Shown here piece after piece: positions 7,819-16,302 of a stretch of 64,000 bases of DNA; positions within the stretch are counted from its first letter, which is position 1, and each line of letters begins with the position of its first letter. The notes below the pieces were generated by a model. It saw only the letters and a program-made list of their open reading frames with translations, did no database searches and had not been told where the DNA came from. Position numbers and translations under genes: made by a program. Source of the stretch: Alphaproteobacteria bacterium (GTDB lineage Bacteria; Pseudomonadota; Alphaproteobacteria; Paracaedibacterales; VGCI01). Location of the stretch: positions 1 to 64,000 of the forward strand of contig JAIESE010000039.1 in NCBI GenBank assembly GCA_019746225.1, written 5' to 3'.

Positions 7819-8571
7819 ATGCGGTATACGGTAACTCAATTAGCCAAGATATCAGGCGTCAGTGTCCGGACTCTTCATTGGTATGATGAGATCGGCTTGC
7901 TGAAGCCTGCCTATTATCAAGACAATGGTTACCGGTACTACGAGAAAGAGCAGCTTCTGTTATTGCAACAGATTTTGTTCTTTCGCGAATTGGGTTTCAA
8001 GCTGAATGATATCCAGAAGATCATTGAGAGTGATGCTTTTGACAAGATCGAAGCCTTGCAAACTCACAGATCTACCCTGGTGGAAAGTAACCGTCGTTTG
8101 AAATCCTTAATTCAAACGATCGATAAAACAATCTTACACTTGAAAGGGGAAAAACCAATGACAGACAAAGAGTTGTATTATGGCTTTGATTCGCAACAGC
8201 AAAAGCGTTACGAAAAAGACTTGGTCAAAATGGGCATTGTCAATCAGGAGTTCATGGACACATACAATGAAAAGACAAATCAATGGACTCAAAAAGACAA
8301 GGATCATTTTGTGACGGAAGGAAAAGATATTAACGACGCGTTGATCGCGGCGATGAATCAAAAGCTGCTCCCTTCCTGCGAAGAAGTCCAAGCAATTATC
8401 CATCGGCATCACGCTTGGGTGGGTTGGAATCCAACCAAGGATCGTTATATGGCTTTGAGCGAACTTTATCACACCCCTGAGTTTGCAGCATTCTATAAGC
8501 AACTGCACCCTGAGTTGCTTGAGTTTATCACCGAAGCCATGGGCGTGTATGCGCGAAAAAACCTATCTTAG
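7819..8571 (+). CDS. MerR family regulator with TipAS domain
   Basis: The 250-residue protein has an N-terminal MerR winged helix (YTVTQLAKISGVSVRTLHWY, then YYDNGYRYY-like wing), a coiled-coil dimerisation helix to about residue 105, and a C-terminal TipAS domain from about 115 (YYGFDSQQQ onwards, with HRHHAWVGWNPT). TipAL-type regulators sense thiopeptides or other cationic drugs through the TipAS domain and activate efflux genes or themselves. AAGGGA lies ten bases before the ATG at 7819. The gene and its upstream region are bracketed by an exact 19-bp repeat whose second copy contains the TAG stop codon. Confidence 0.88.
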   Translation: MRYTVTQLAKISGVSVRTLHWYDEIGLLKPAYYQDNGYRYYEKEQLLLLQQILFFRELGFKLNDIQKIIESDAFDKIEALQTHRSTLVESNRRLKSLIQTIDKTILHLKGEKPMTDKELYYGFDSQQQKRYEKDLVKMGIVNQEFMDTYNEKTNQWTQKDKDHFVTEGKDINDALIAAMNQKLLPSCEEVQAIIHRHHAWVGWNPTKDRYMALSELYHTPEFAAFYKQLHPELLEFITEAMGVYARKNLS

Positions 8572-8582
8572 CCTTTGAATTA
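8564..8582 (+). repeat. 19-bp direct repeat, right copy
   Basis: Exact second copy of the sequence at 7776-7794. It spans the MerR stop codon (TAG at 8569-8571) and runs straight into the GGGGGTCAC hairpin. Confidence 0.7.
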
Positions 8583-8583
8583 A

Positions 8584-8610
8584 GGGGGTCACTTCATGTG
8601 ACTCCCTTTT
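8584..8610 (+). terminator. Hairpin terminator after the MerR gene
   Basis: GGGGGTCAC, five bases, GTGACTCCC forms a nine-pair stem (one G-U) followed by CTTTTAT-like T-rich sequence starting at 8606. It lies 12 bases behind the MerR stop. A near-identical hairpin occurs at 9777. Confidence 0.65.
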
Positions 8611-8793
8611 ATATTCCAATGGTTTTTCAAGAGTTTTCTTGTTCAGTTCAACAATGATGGTGCTATAGACTCCTCTCTAAATATGATCGTTCGAAGGAAG
8701 AGTATGTAACACATTCTTTCATGAAAAAACTTTACATACAAAGCAGAGATGTGGTAGTTTTTTTTAATCTCCAAAAAATGTTAGATTTCAAAA

Positions 8794-9807
8794 TTGATAG
8801 AATTCATTAAAAAATTTTTCCCCGTTATTATTGCGTTGTTTTTAGATCCTACCATCATAAATGCCATGGACACCCTACATGCAAATGAAGCAGAGAGAGT
8901 TTGCACCCCTTTATATTACGATCCTGTGGAAGAAGAGAGATTTATGGGGGAAATAGGACTTCAATCCTTACCCGCAACGGCAAATTTTGTATCGCAAAAT
9001 AGTCATCAGTTATGCTTCGTTGCGCCCGCTCACAGCTCAGACAAAGCATCTCCAACTTTTCAAATTATTGAACAGCAAGTAAGAGAATTTCGGCCAACTT
9101 TTATGATATTAGAAGGGTTTAGTAACTCTGAAGCTTCTATTCGAAATATTTCCGAAAGCTGTTTTAGAGAGGGTGTTTTAGAAGAACCAAGTTGCGGGTT
9201 TTGGGGGGAACCACATTTTGCAGTATACTTAGCATTAAAACATCGCATCCCTTTTGTAAGCGGTGAGCCACGGATGAAAGATGAAGTCGCTTTCCTTCTT
9301 TATAAGAATTTTACCGAAGAAGAGATCGCCTACTTTTATCTTATTCGCCAAACACAACAATATTATTGCAATAATAGTGTCATAGGCGAGGGGCCAATAG
9401 AATTATATTTCAATTCAATTTGCCAACCCTGTGCATCAAACGTATCAACGATAGGTGGTGAAGAATGGCTTCCCCAATTTGGATGCAAATATAGCTTCAA
9501 CGGTTGTAAATCTTGGTTCATGAAGACTTATGAGCGGCCCTTGACATTAGCTGAATGGGGTAGCTTTAGAATTTACAATCCTAAGGAGACATCTCTCACA
9601 CTCTACAAACTTTATGTGGAAAGCATGTATTTTAGAGACTTGCAAATCCTGAAAGTAACTCAAAACGCAATGTCCACTCACGCAAGAGTCCTCGTGGTCT
9701 ATGGAGCGAGCCATTACTATACTCAACACAAAGCCCTTGAGAGCTTTTTTGATAAGCCCAAATATAATGAATTTAAAGGGGTCATTTCATGTGACTCCCT
9801 TCTATAA
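8794..9807 (+). CDS. Exported protein, TraB/EreA (Tiki-like) fold candidate
   Basis: The 337-residue protein starts with a signal peptide (basic IKK, hydrophobic core, cleavage near residue 24). The mature part resembles the Tiki/TraB/EreA superfamily: FVAPAHSSD near the start, FMILEGF, a PFVSGEP segment with a Glu, and near the end RVLVVYGASHYYTQHKALE, where a conserved His is expected. That superfamily includes esterases and metal-dependent proteases, so a hydrolase is possible but unproven. Ten or so Cys suggest disulfides. The TTG start at 8794 has no clear Shine-Dalgarno. The last codons are formed by a hairpin shared with the preceding gene. Confidence 0.5.
   Translation: MIEFIKKFFPVIIALFLDPTIINAMDTLHANEAERVCTPLYYDPVEEERFMGEIGLQSLPATANFVSQNSHQLCFVAPAHSSDKASPTFQIIEQQVREFRPTFMILEGFSNSEASIRNISESCFREGVLEEPSCGFWGEPHFAVYLALKHRIPFVSGEPRMKDEVAFLLYKNFTEEEIAYFYLIRQTQQYYCNNSVIGEGPIELYFNSICQPCASNVSTIGGEEWLPQFGCKYSFNGCKSWFMKTYERPLTLAEWGSFRIYNPKETSLTLYKLYVESMYFRDLQILKVTQNAMSTHARVLVVYGASHYYTQHKALESFFDKPKYNEFKGVISCDSLL
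9777..9804 (+). terminator. Hairpin overlapping the end of the exported-protein gene
   Basis: GGGGTCAT, five bases, GTGACTCCC is a near-copy of the hairpin at 8584, with one C-to-T change that keeps the stem by wobble pairing. It encodes GVISCDSLL at the C-terminus of the preceding protein and is followed by TTCTATAA. A terminator partly inside a coding sequence is unusual. Confidence 0.5.
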
Positions 9808-9905
9808 CCCCATCTTACATTCTCTTCCCAACAGGAATGGTTGGATTTAATCTCACAATAGGTTATAGAAAAGGAATAGGGTACATCACATACAAACAGC
9901 CAACT

Positions 9906-10433
9906 ATGACAAAAGTTATTCTCTACATTGCCACCAGCCTCGATGGTTTTATCGCAGACAAAGACGGCGGTGTTGATTGGTTGCCCCACCCCCCAAATGA
10001 TGAGGGGGATGAATTTGGGTACAAAGCGCTTATGCACCGTGTCTCAACAATTTTGATGGGAAGCCGAAGTTATCGCCAAATCCTAGGCTTTGGGGAGTGG
10101 GCCTGGGGGGATAAAACGACTTACGTATTTACTTCTCAACCCTTAACAACAACACGAGACGATATTCTGTTTGTGAATGAAGACGCTAAGAGGTTTATGG
10201 AAAAGCTTAAAAGTCAGAATCTGACCCAAGACATCTGGCTCCTTGGCGGTGCTGAATTGGTGACGTCATTTGCAAAAGAGAAACTCATTGATGAATGCAT
10301 CCTAACGGTTGTTCCCTCAACCTTGGGGGAAGGCATCAAATTAAAGCTTCCTTTGGAAGATTACATCTTGCAGGAAGCAAAGAAATGTTCTTACGGGATT
10401 GAGCAGAACCATTATGTGAGAAAGACAGGATGA
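9906..10433 (+). CDS. RibD C-terminal/DHFR-like reductase family protein
   Basis: The 175-residue protein matches the dihydrofolate reductase-like domain found in RibD C-termini and in small proteins such as YyaP/YwjB: VILYIATSLDGFIADKDGGVDWL at the start, then TILMGSRSY, and IWLLGGAEL as the NADPH-binding loop. Such proteins are presumed NAD(P)H-dependent reductases; true folate reduction is not established for this subgroup. The ATG at 9906 begins the conserved part; the frame is open from 9837. It stands alone before the AlaX pseudogene. Confidence 0.85.
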   Translation: MTKVILYIATSLDGFIADKDGGVDWLPHPPNDEGDEFGYKALMHRVSTILMGSRSYRQILGFGEWAWGDKTTYVFTSQPLTTTRDDILFVNEDAKRFMEKLKSQNLTQDIWLLGGAELVTSFAKEKLIDECILTVVPSTLGEGIKLKLPLEDYILQEAKKCSYGIEQNHYVRKTG

Positions 10434-10521
10434 TGATTTAAGGGGAAGGATTTCCAATTCGAATCCCAAGTTTCTCTCGCACCGTAACCTAAAAAATTAT
10501 TATACCCAACGAGGTTGCCCC

Positions 10522-11167
10522 ATGGAAAAAACATTTTGGATAGACCCATATCAACAGGCTCTTCAGACCAGAATTGTGCAGGTAAATGGCAATGAAGTTT
10601 TGCTTGAAAAAACAATAGCTTATTCGTTTTCTGAGGGGGCAAGAAAGTGATAAAGCACATCTCAATGAGGTCGAGATTGTCGCCTCGAGAATGGAAGGGC
10701 CTCTGATCTATTATTCGCTTCCAGAAGGTCATAATTTCTCGCAGAATCAAGAAGTCCTTATGACTATTGATTGGCCGCGTCGCTATCGGCTCATGCGTCT
10801 ACACTTTGCAGCGGAGCTCATCTTAGAACTTGTCACGAAGAAGTATCAACTTGAAAAGGTTGGTGCGCATATTTCAGAGAATAAGGCGCGCATCGATTTT
10901 CTATCCGACACAAATATCTCTTCCACCTTTGAAGATCTTTTGACAGATTATGCTGAAATTATCCGGCTTGATCAGGAAATTAGGACCGGGTATACAGACA
11001 TTGCCACCCAAAGGCGTTTTTGGGAAATTGATGGATTCGCCCGTGTTCCTTGTGGCGGAACTCATGTAAAATCAACGGCCGAAGTTGGTCTTGTTCAATT
11101 AAAGAGATCTCATCCGGGGAAGTCTATCGAGCGGATTGAGATTACACTGATCGATGCGGAGGCGTGA
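10522..11167 (+). pseudogene. AlaX alanyl-tRNA editing protein, frameshifted
   Basis: The first frame (10522-10650) encodes MEKTFWIDPYQQAL and stops after YSFSEGARK. The second frame resumes at the same place and runs to 11167 with QESDKAHLNEVEIV, a TIDWPRRYRLMRLHFAAEL helix and the zinc-type motif CGGTH. Removing one base, A10634, restores FSGGQESD, the conserved AlaX motif, exactly. AlaX enzymes hydrolyse Ser- or Gly-tRNA(Ala) in trans. A single inserted base is therefore the likely lesion; a sequencing error or programmed frameshift would be alternatives. All the remaining sequence is well preserved, so any inactivation is recent. Confidence 0.85.
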
Positions 11168-11998
11168 ATGAGCTCGACGACTCATTCCGGCACACCAGAT
11201 CTCGTTCATTCGGGGCTTGATCAACGGCCTGATAACCCCCTCATCAACGACTATCGCCAGGCGGGAGATTATTTCTTCCGATCTATCTCAATTGACTGCC
11301 TGGATATAGGTCAAGGCGTAACAGCCTATATGTCGGGGGTTCCGGAAAAGGGGACAAACGTGGTTTACGTGAAGCAAGATGGGATCGTAACAGAAGATAC
11401 TGTATTGCAAATCAACCGGTTTTATGATGTTAGGAATCTTGAGTTTGAGGTGATGATTCCAGTAGAGCATTGTCAAGAGGGATTGGCTGACCTTCTCAAA
11501 ACCCATGGTTATCTCGAGGACGGCAAATCCGTTGCCATGGCTATTAATCTAGAAAATAAAGTCATAGCCTCTTTAGATGACGAGGCGACTATTAAGCCAA
11601 CCAATGCCAATCTCACTGACTGGATGATTCCCCTGATAGAAGCGTTTGACTCTACTCCAGAAGTCACCTCCCTTTATGCGCATTGTCATGAAAACGCCTT
11701 GTCTAAAGGGGCTGAGCTTTATCATTATACCCTCTATCGTCAGGGTCAACCCATCTCCTCATTGACCCTATCTATTCAAGGCAAAAACGCACGAATAGAC
11801 GACGTAGGCACGGTGCCTGAATTCCAGGCCAAGGGAAATGCAACGAGCCTTGTAAAGTATGCTCTATTAGAAGCTTCAAAATTGGGGGCATCACATTGCT
11901 TTCTGGAATCTTCTGTTTCCGGTCTTTCTATTTATCAAAAAATTGGTTTTCAAACCTTATTCCGAAATCGATATTATTCCCGGCAGAAGTCAGACTAA
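11168..11998 (+). CDS. GNAT family N-acetyltransferase
   Basis: The 276-residue protein has an N-terminal half without recognisable motifs and a C-terminal GNAT fold: GTVPEFQAKGNATSLVKYAL contains the acetyl-CoA pyrophosphate loop (Q-A-K-G-N-A), and LESSVSGLSIYQKIGF is motif B. The ATG follows the AlaX stop without a gap, so it was probably translationally coupled to that gene. The substrate is unknown; two-part GNATs of this length often have a degenerate N-terminal domain. Confidence 0.8.
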   Translation: MSSTTHSGTPDLVHSGLDQRPDNPLINDYRQAGDYFFRSISIDCLDIGQGVTAYMSGVPEKGTNVVYVKQDGIVTEDTVLQINRFYDVRNLEFEVMIPVEHCQEGLADLLKTHGYLEDGKSVAMAINLENKVIASLDDEATIKPTNANLTDWMIPLIEAFDSTPEVTSLYAHCHENALSKGAELYHYTLYRQGQPISSLTLSIQGKNARIDDVGTVPEFQAKGNATSLVKYALLEASKLGASHCFLESSVSGLSIYQKIGFQTLFRNRYYSRQKSD

Positions 11999-12182
11999 GA
12001 TCTGCAACCCGGAGCCCCGTCCCTAGGCTTGAAGGTATATGATACAAAACAAAAACCATTTTTAGAGCGTTTTTCTTGAAATTAATCCTGAAATAGCAGA
12101 TATTCTTGCTATAGTTCAGTCGAGGGCCCGTTCTTGTGATGGGATTGATACTTGACTCCAAAGTCTATGTACCAGGGATATT

Positions 12183-13079
12183 ATGATGACAGGAATCAAT
12201 CATACCAGCATAACAGTGAGGGATATTGATCTTCAGGGAAAAATTTATCCTGTTAAGAAAATAGGTCAAGGAATTCCTTGCCTCGTCATTGGTATTGGCA
12301 CCCTTTTTGAAAACACACTCTCCCCAACTTTTTTTGCCCATTTTGAAACCTATATCAGCGACCTTTACTGGGTGACTGATCATGCCTTAACCAATCCCTC
12401 TTCCGTTACGATGGACACTCTGGTTGACGATATAAAGTCATTGGGGGAAGCTTTGGAATTATCCCAATACATTATCCTTGCGCACTCTGCTTATGGAATT
12501 GTCGCTTTGGAGTTTGCAAAAAAATATCCGCACCTGGCATCAGGCATCATTATGGTTGGGACCCCTGTCAATTTAAATCCTCAAGTAGCCGAGCAAAACA
12601 ACAGAATTTTTGAACAACAAGCTGACCAGGACCGCAAGCGTATTGATGCCGAAAGACGCACACAGATTGCGAGCGAAGACCTAAATTCTTTGAATACCTC
12701 GGAGCGTTTCTTGCGTGAATATATTTATCGAGATGCGCCTCGATATTGGCATGATTCCTCTTATGACTGCACACCTATTTGGAAAGGCATTGTACTTGAT
12801 AAGCTTATTGACCACTTTTTTTCAACCATCTTGCATGCCGTTGATGTTACGACCCATTTGTCCAGCATATCGACACCAATATTCCTTGCCGCAGGGGTCA
12901 GCGATTATGATTGTTGTCCCTGGTTATGGAACAACGTGAAGGATTTGCCTCCCCGTATGGCCATCAGCATTTTTGATGAAAGCGGTCATTGGCCTCACTT
13001 TGAAAAACCGGAGGTTTTTGATGAAAGAATCTTGCAGTGGGTAAAATCCCTTAAAAACCAACAGAAAAGGGCGATATGA
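12183..13079 (+). CDS. Alpha/beta hydrolase
   Basis: The 298-residue protein has the alpha/beta hydrolase fold. The nucleophile elbow is AHSAYG with S102, the acid is in the GVSDYD region near residue 240, and the catalytic histidine is H269 in ESGHWPHFEKPE, the usual C-terminal context. There is no signal peptide, so it acts in the cytoplasm on a small ester or related substrate. Two adjacent ATGs (12183, 12186) follow AGGGA. Its last four bases overlap the next acetyltransferase gene (ATGA), which marks an operon. Confidence 0.85.
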   Translation: MMTGINHTSITVRDIDLQGKIYPVKKIGQGIPCLVIGIGTLFENTLSPTFFAHFETYISDLYWVTDHALTNPSSVTMDTLVDDIKSLGEALELSQYIILAHSAYGIVALEFAKKYPHLASGIIMVGTPVNLNPQVAEQNNRIFEQQADQDRKRIDAERRTQIASEDLNSLNTSERFLREYIYRDAPRYWHDSSYDCTPIWKGIVLDKLIDHFFSTILHAVDVTTHLSSISTPIFLAAGVSDYDCCPWLWNNVKDLPPRMAISIFDESGHWPHFEKPEVFDERILQWVKSLKNQQKRAI

Positions 13080-13510
13080 AAAAACATCAATTCCCCCTCA
13101 CACCCGAAACCCAAAAGTATGTTTATGACACGTTTTCTAAACATGCCATTGAAACCACAGGGATCGATGGGTTTGCAGAAGACCCTATCTCTTTTGAGAT
13201 TCATCAAGACGACAAGCGTGTTGGATGCATTGTCGTTCGACTGTTCTGGGGACAACTCCATATCAAATATCTCGTCGTTAATGAGTCTTGCCGTGGACAA
13301 GGGATTGGCCGCCGCCTTGTCGAGCAGGCGTGCGACTATGCAAAAGAGCGAGGGTGTCACTTTGTGTTTGTAGAAACCTTAAGTTTCCAAGCTCCAGAAT
13401 TTTACAATAAACTTGGCTTCAAGGTTGATTTTGTCCGCCATGGGTATGACAAGGGAGCCAGCTTTTATTATCTGAAAAGAGAGCTGAATGAACCTGAAAG
13501 CAGGAGTTAG
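13076..13510 (+). CDS. GNAT family N-acetyltransferase
   Basis: The 144-residue protein is a compact GNAT enzyme: LHIKYLVVNESCRGQGIGRRLVE gives strand 4 and the R-G-Q-G-I-G acetyl-CoA loop, and APEFYNKLGFKV is the closing motif. It is coupled to the alpha/beta hydrolase by a four-base overlap and followed six bases later by an aminoglycoside-phosphotransferase-like gene, a small-molecule modification cluster. The substrate is not predictable from sequence. Confidence 0.88.
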   Translation: MKKHQFPLTPETQKYVYDTFSKHAIETTGIDGFAEDPISFEIHQDDKRVGCIVVRLFWGQLHIKYLVVNESCRGQGIGRRLVEQACDYAKERGCHFVFVETLSFQAPEFYNKLGFKVDFVRHGYDKGASFYYLKRELNEPESRS

Positions 13511-13516
13511 AGACCG

Positions 13517-14509
13517 TTGACCTTCAAGACAACGTGGGAAAAAGCTGATCAACTTTATGACCTCTCACCTCCTATGATTGAGGGAATGGTCGCGCTTGCC
13601 TTTCCGGAAAATAAATTAGCGTCTCATGAAGTTATTTCTGGAGGATGCGCCAACCTCAATATTAAAATCAATCTGGAGGGACAAGCTCATCCCCATATCT
13701 TGCGAATTTATTTGCGGGATAAGGAGGCGGCTTATCTGGAGCAAACTCTCGGACGCCGCCTCAAAGACGTTATCCCTATCCCCCAAGTGACCTTTTTGGG
13801 TGACTTTGAGGGGCATCGCTTTGCGATTCTCGACTTTATGGACGGCATCCCTTTCCGGGATCTTCTGTTGGGAAGTGAACCGTTTGATATGGAACCCCTG
13901 ATGATTGAAGCGGGTGACATTTTAGGCAAGATACAAGCGATTCGTTTTCCTTCTTCCGGCTTCTTTGATAGGGACTTGAAGATCCGAGAGCCCTTGACGC
14001 AAGAGGATTATCTCACCCATGCCAAAGAATCCTTAAACCATCCTACGGCGATCGATCAACTTGGAAAGGACTCGATTTCAAAGATCCTCACCCTTCTTGA
14101 AACCCATGCCACTCTATTTCCAGAAGCGCACGACAACCATTTGGTGCACGGCGATTTTGACCCGGCAAATCTTTTGGTTCTGAAAACCGACGGTGTGTGG
14201 AAAATATCCGGTGTGCTAGATTGGGAGTTTGCTTTTAGTGCGTCGCCCTTAATGGATGTGGCTAAGATGTTGCGGTATGCACACCGTATGCCGGCTGCTT
14301 ATGAGAGTGCGTTTCTCAAAGGGTTACATAAAGGGGGAGTTGAGCTGCCTGAAGACTGGTGCCTTCGGTGTGATCTTGATAATCTGCTGTCCCTCCTGGA
14401 TTGTCTTATTCGATGCCCGCCCGATCAACGCCCCAACCAGTGTGCGGATATCTGTGAGCTTATCGAGAGGATTCTATCCCGGAATGTTCCTTTTGAGAAA
14501 GACAGATAA
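13517..14509 (+). CDS. Aminoglycoside phosphotransferase-like (APH) kinase
   Basis: The 330-residue protein has the APH/choline kinase fold. HGDFDPANLL at 211-220 is the Brenner-type catalytic loop (D213 base, N218 Mg ligand), and GVLDWEFA supplies the metal-binding D235. The N-lobe has a GGCANLNIKI loop. Members phosphorylate drugs, sugars or amino compounds; nothing points to a specific antibiotic. The start is TTG at 13517 with AGGAG about ten bases before it, inside the end of the preceding gene. Confidence 0.85.
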   Translation: MTFKTTWEKADQLYDLSPPMIEGMVALAFPENKLASHEVISGGCANLNIKINLEGQAHPHILRIYLRDKEAAYLEQTLGRRLKDVIPIPQVTFLGDFEGHRFAILDFMDGIPFRDLLLGSEPFDMEPLMIEAGDILGKIQAIRFPSSGFFDRDLKIREPLTQEDYLTHAKESLNHPTAIDQLGKDSISKILTLLETHATLFPEAHDNHLVHGDFDPANLLVLKTDGVWKISGVLDWEFAFSASPLMDVAKMLRYAHRMPAAYESAFLKGLHKGGVELPEDWCLRCDLDNLLSLLDCLIRCPPDQRPNQCADICELIERILSRNVPFEKDR

Positions 14510-14603
14510 AATGTCTGATGCATGGCAATGTCTTTATGAAGGCATGTCCTTCCCTCGAATATAAGGTCCAGAAAATACATTAGGCACACCTTGAAAATAA
14601 ATT

Positions 14604-16244
14604 ATGGAGGAAAATTTGGAACGAAAGAAATTTGAAGCTAGAAAAGAGAAAGTTGATACGCAGTTTGTCAGTTTCCAAAATTTCAGGGGTGTTTGGGCTA
14701 AGCAGTATTATTTTTATGTTGTAATAAGCTTTTTTCTCATTCTAATGAATACCATTTCAGCCTCAGAGCCACATGAAAGTGAAACTGATCTTTTTCAAAA
14801 GGGTCTAGAACTCGCAAAAAATAGAAAATGGTTAGAAGCGATTAATTGTTTTAAACCACTTGCTGAGCAAACATTTAACCCTCCCGAAGACAGGGCAATA
14901 CCAGCACACAATCTTGCTCTCTGCTATTTTCAATCAGGTAACGAGTTTGAAGCGTATCATTGGTTTCAAGTAGCCAGAGCTGTTACCGCATACAGATTTG
15001 AACCCTCCAGGAGAAGCTTGGAACGAATGAACCTTCTTTTTTTGTTATTACCATATGAAGTGCTTACCAACATCGTTTCATATTTTACAATGCAAGATCT
15101 CTCACGGTTCAATACCGTTTCCCTTAGAGCTAATAGAGCTGTCATATTAGCCGTTACTCACACGAACTTCTTAACCTCAAAAAGTCCTTACGCCAGACAA
15201 TTTATATGGCGATTGAGAGAGGTTCAGTTTGTTATGCAAGATGATCAGTTTGACCCACTGTCAATACAACTTAGATTAGTCCAACAAGCTAAAGTGACAA
15301 ATGGATCTATCGAAGTCCATTTTCGTGATCCCAAGCATTTAAGGGATATTGTCGAAAGAATACCTCGGATTGAAGTCAAAGAAAGACTTTACTTCGTTCA
15401 CGATAGGAATGCAAAAGATTTCGAAGAGTTAGTACCAACAGAAGGTGATATAGAAATAGGTTACTTTTTCTACTTCACGGCAAAGTTTCCTGTAAGAGTT
15501 ACCGGGGTAATTCCAGACGAACTTCCTTATCCTATTTATTTTTCAAAACCAGTTGAGCAATATAAGCTTTCGTTAGGATGCAAGGGAGGAATTTCCAGTG
15601 GAAACTTAAGGAGTTACACTGGAGCTCATTACTTATCCAGTGCTCTTGAGAAATTTAATAATCAGCTCCTTGTTGAAAGAACGGCTGATGTCTATCAGCT
15701 TTTAGAAGATCGGAAAACATCTCGCCAACAGGAATCTTGGAAGTATCCAAGTTTCTTTGACCTTTGCCCTAACGTGTGTGTTATAAGTGGATCCGAAGTA
15801 GAAATGACACATACAGATATTGTCTGTGCGAAAAAACCTTTTATCTATATAGCAAAATCCATACCCGAAATCACTGATTTGCAGAATAGATTACAAGATT
15901 TTACACTCTCAATATCTTTTATCGATCCAGAATGCAGTCAATCCGGAGTATATTGCGACGATCCGCTGGATTTAAAAAGAGGCTTTGATATCTTTACTCA
16001 TTCAGATCTTACACTCTCTGGTACAATAAATCTTCCTGATCATTTCCTTACATTGAGAACTAATGGTAATTTTTGGTGTTGGACATTGAATTTACATGCC
16101 GAAGCTTTTTTTATAAGGTCGAAAAAAAGTTTTAATGCAGGTCCGCACTCTCGCATACTTGAAGAAAATATAAAGCCGAGCGATATGTCGACAAGTGATT
16201 GGGAAAAATTACTAGACTATTGGATTCAGTCAGGATTTTTTTAA
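14604..16244 (+). CDS. Exported or anchored protein with TPR-like and F-box-like segments
   Basis: The 546-residue protein has a basic N-terminal region of about 34 residues, one hydrophobic segment at about 35-52 (signal peptide or anchor), and a TPR/Sel1-like helical repeat at 60-125 (FQKGLELAKNRKWLEAI and AHNLALCYFQSG). Residues 147-180 look like an F-box: LLPYEVLTNIVSYFTMQDLS followed by a Val-Ser and aromatic-poor helix. The remaining 360 residues are unfamiliar and rich in beta-strand patterns. F-box motifs in intracellular bacteria often recruit host SCF ubiquitin ligases. GGAGG lies inside the first codons, so TTG at 14616 may be the true start. Confidence 0.6.
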   Translation: MEENLERKKFEARKEKVDTQFVSFQNFRGVWAKQYYFYVVISFFLILMNTISASEPHESETDLFQKGLELAKNRKWLEAINCFKPLAEQTFNPPEDRAIPAHNLALCYFQSGNEFEAYHWFQVARAVTAYRFEPSRRSLERMNLLFLLLPYEVLTNIVSYFTMQDLSRFNTVSLRANRAVILAVTHTNFLTSKSPYARQFIWRLREVQFVMQDDQFDPLSIQLRLVQQAKVTNGSIEVHFRDPKHLRDIVERIPRIEVKERLYFVHDRNAKDFEELVPTEGDIEIGYFFYFTAKFPVRVTGVIPDELPYPIYFSKPVEQYKLSLGCKGGISSGNLRSYTGAHYLSSALEKFNNQLLVERTADVYQLLEDRKTSRQQESWKYPSFFDLCPNVCVISGSEVEMTHTDIVCAKKPFIYIAKSIPEITDLQNRLQDFTLSISFIDPECSQSGVYCDDPLDLKRGFDIFTHSDLTLSGTINLPDHFLTLRTNGNFWCWTLNLHAEAFFIRSKKSFNAGPHSRILEENIKPSDMSTSDWEKLLDYWIQSGFF

Positions 16245-16302
16245 TAGAAGTGTACCTAACAATTCGGACAGAAATTTAAGATATGGTCCTTGAAAAGGGG
16301 TG

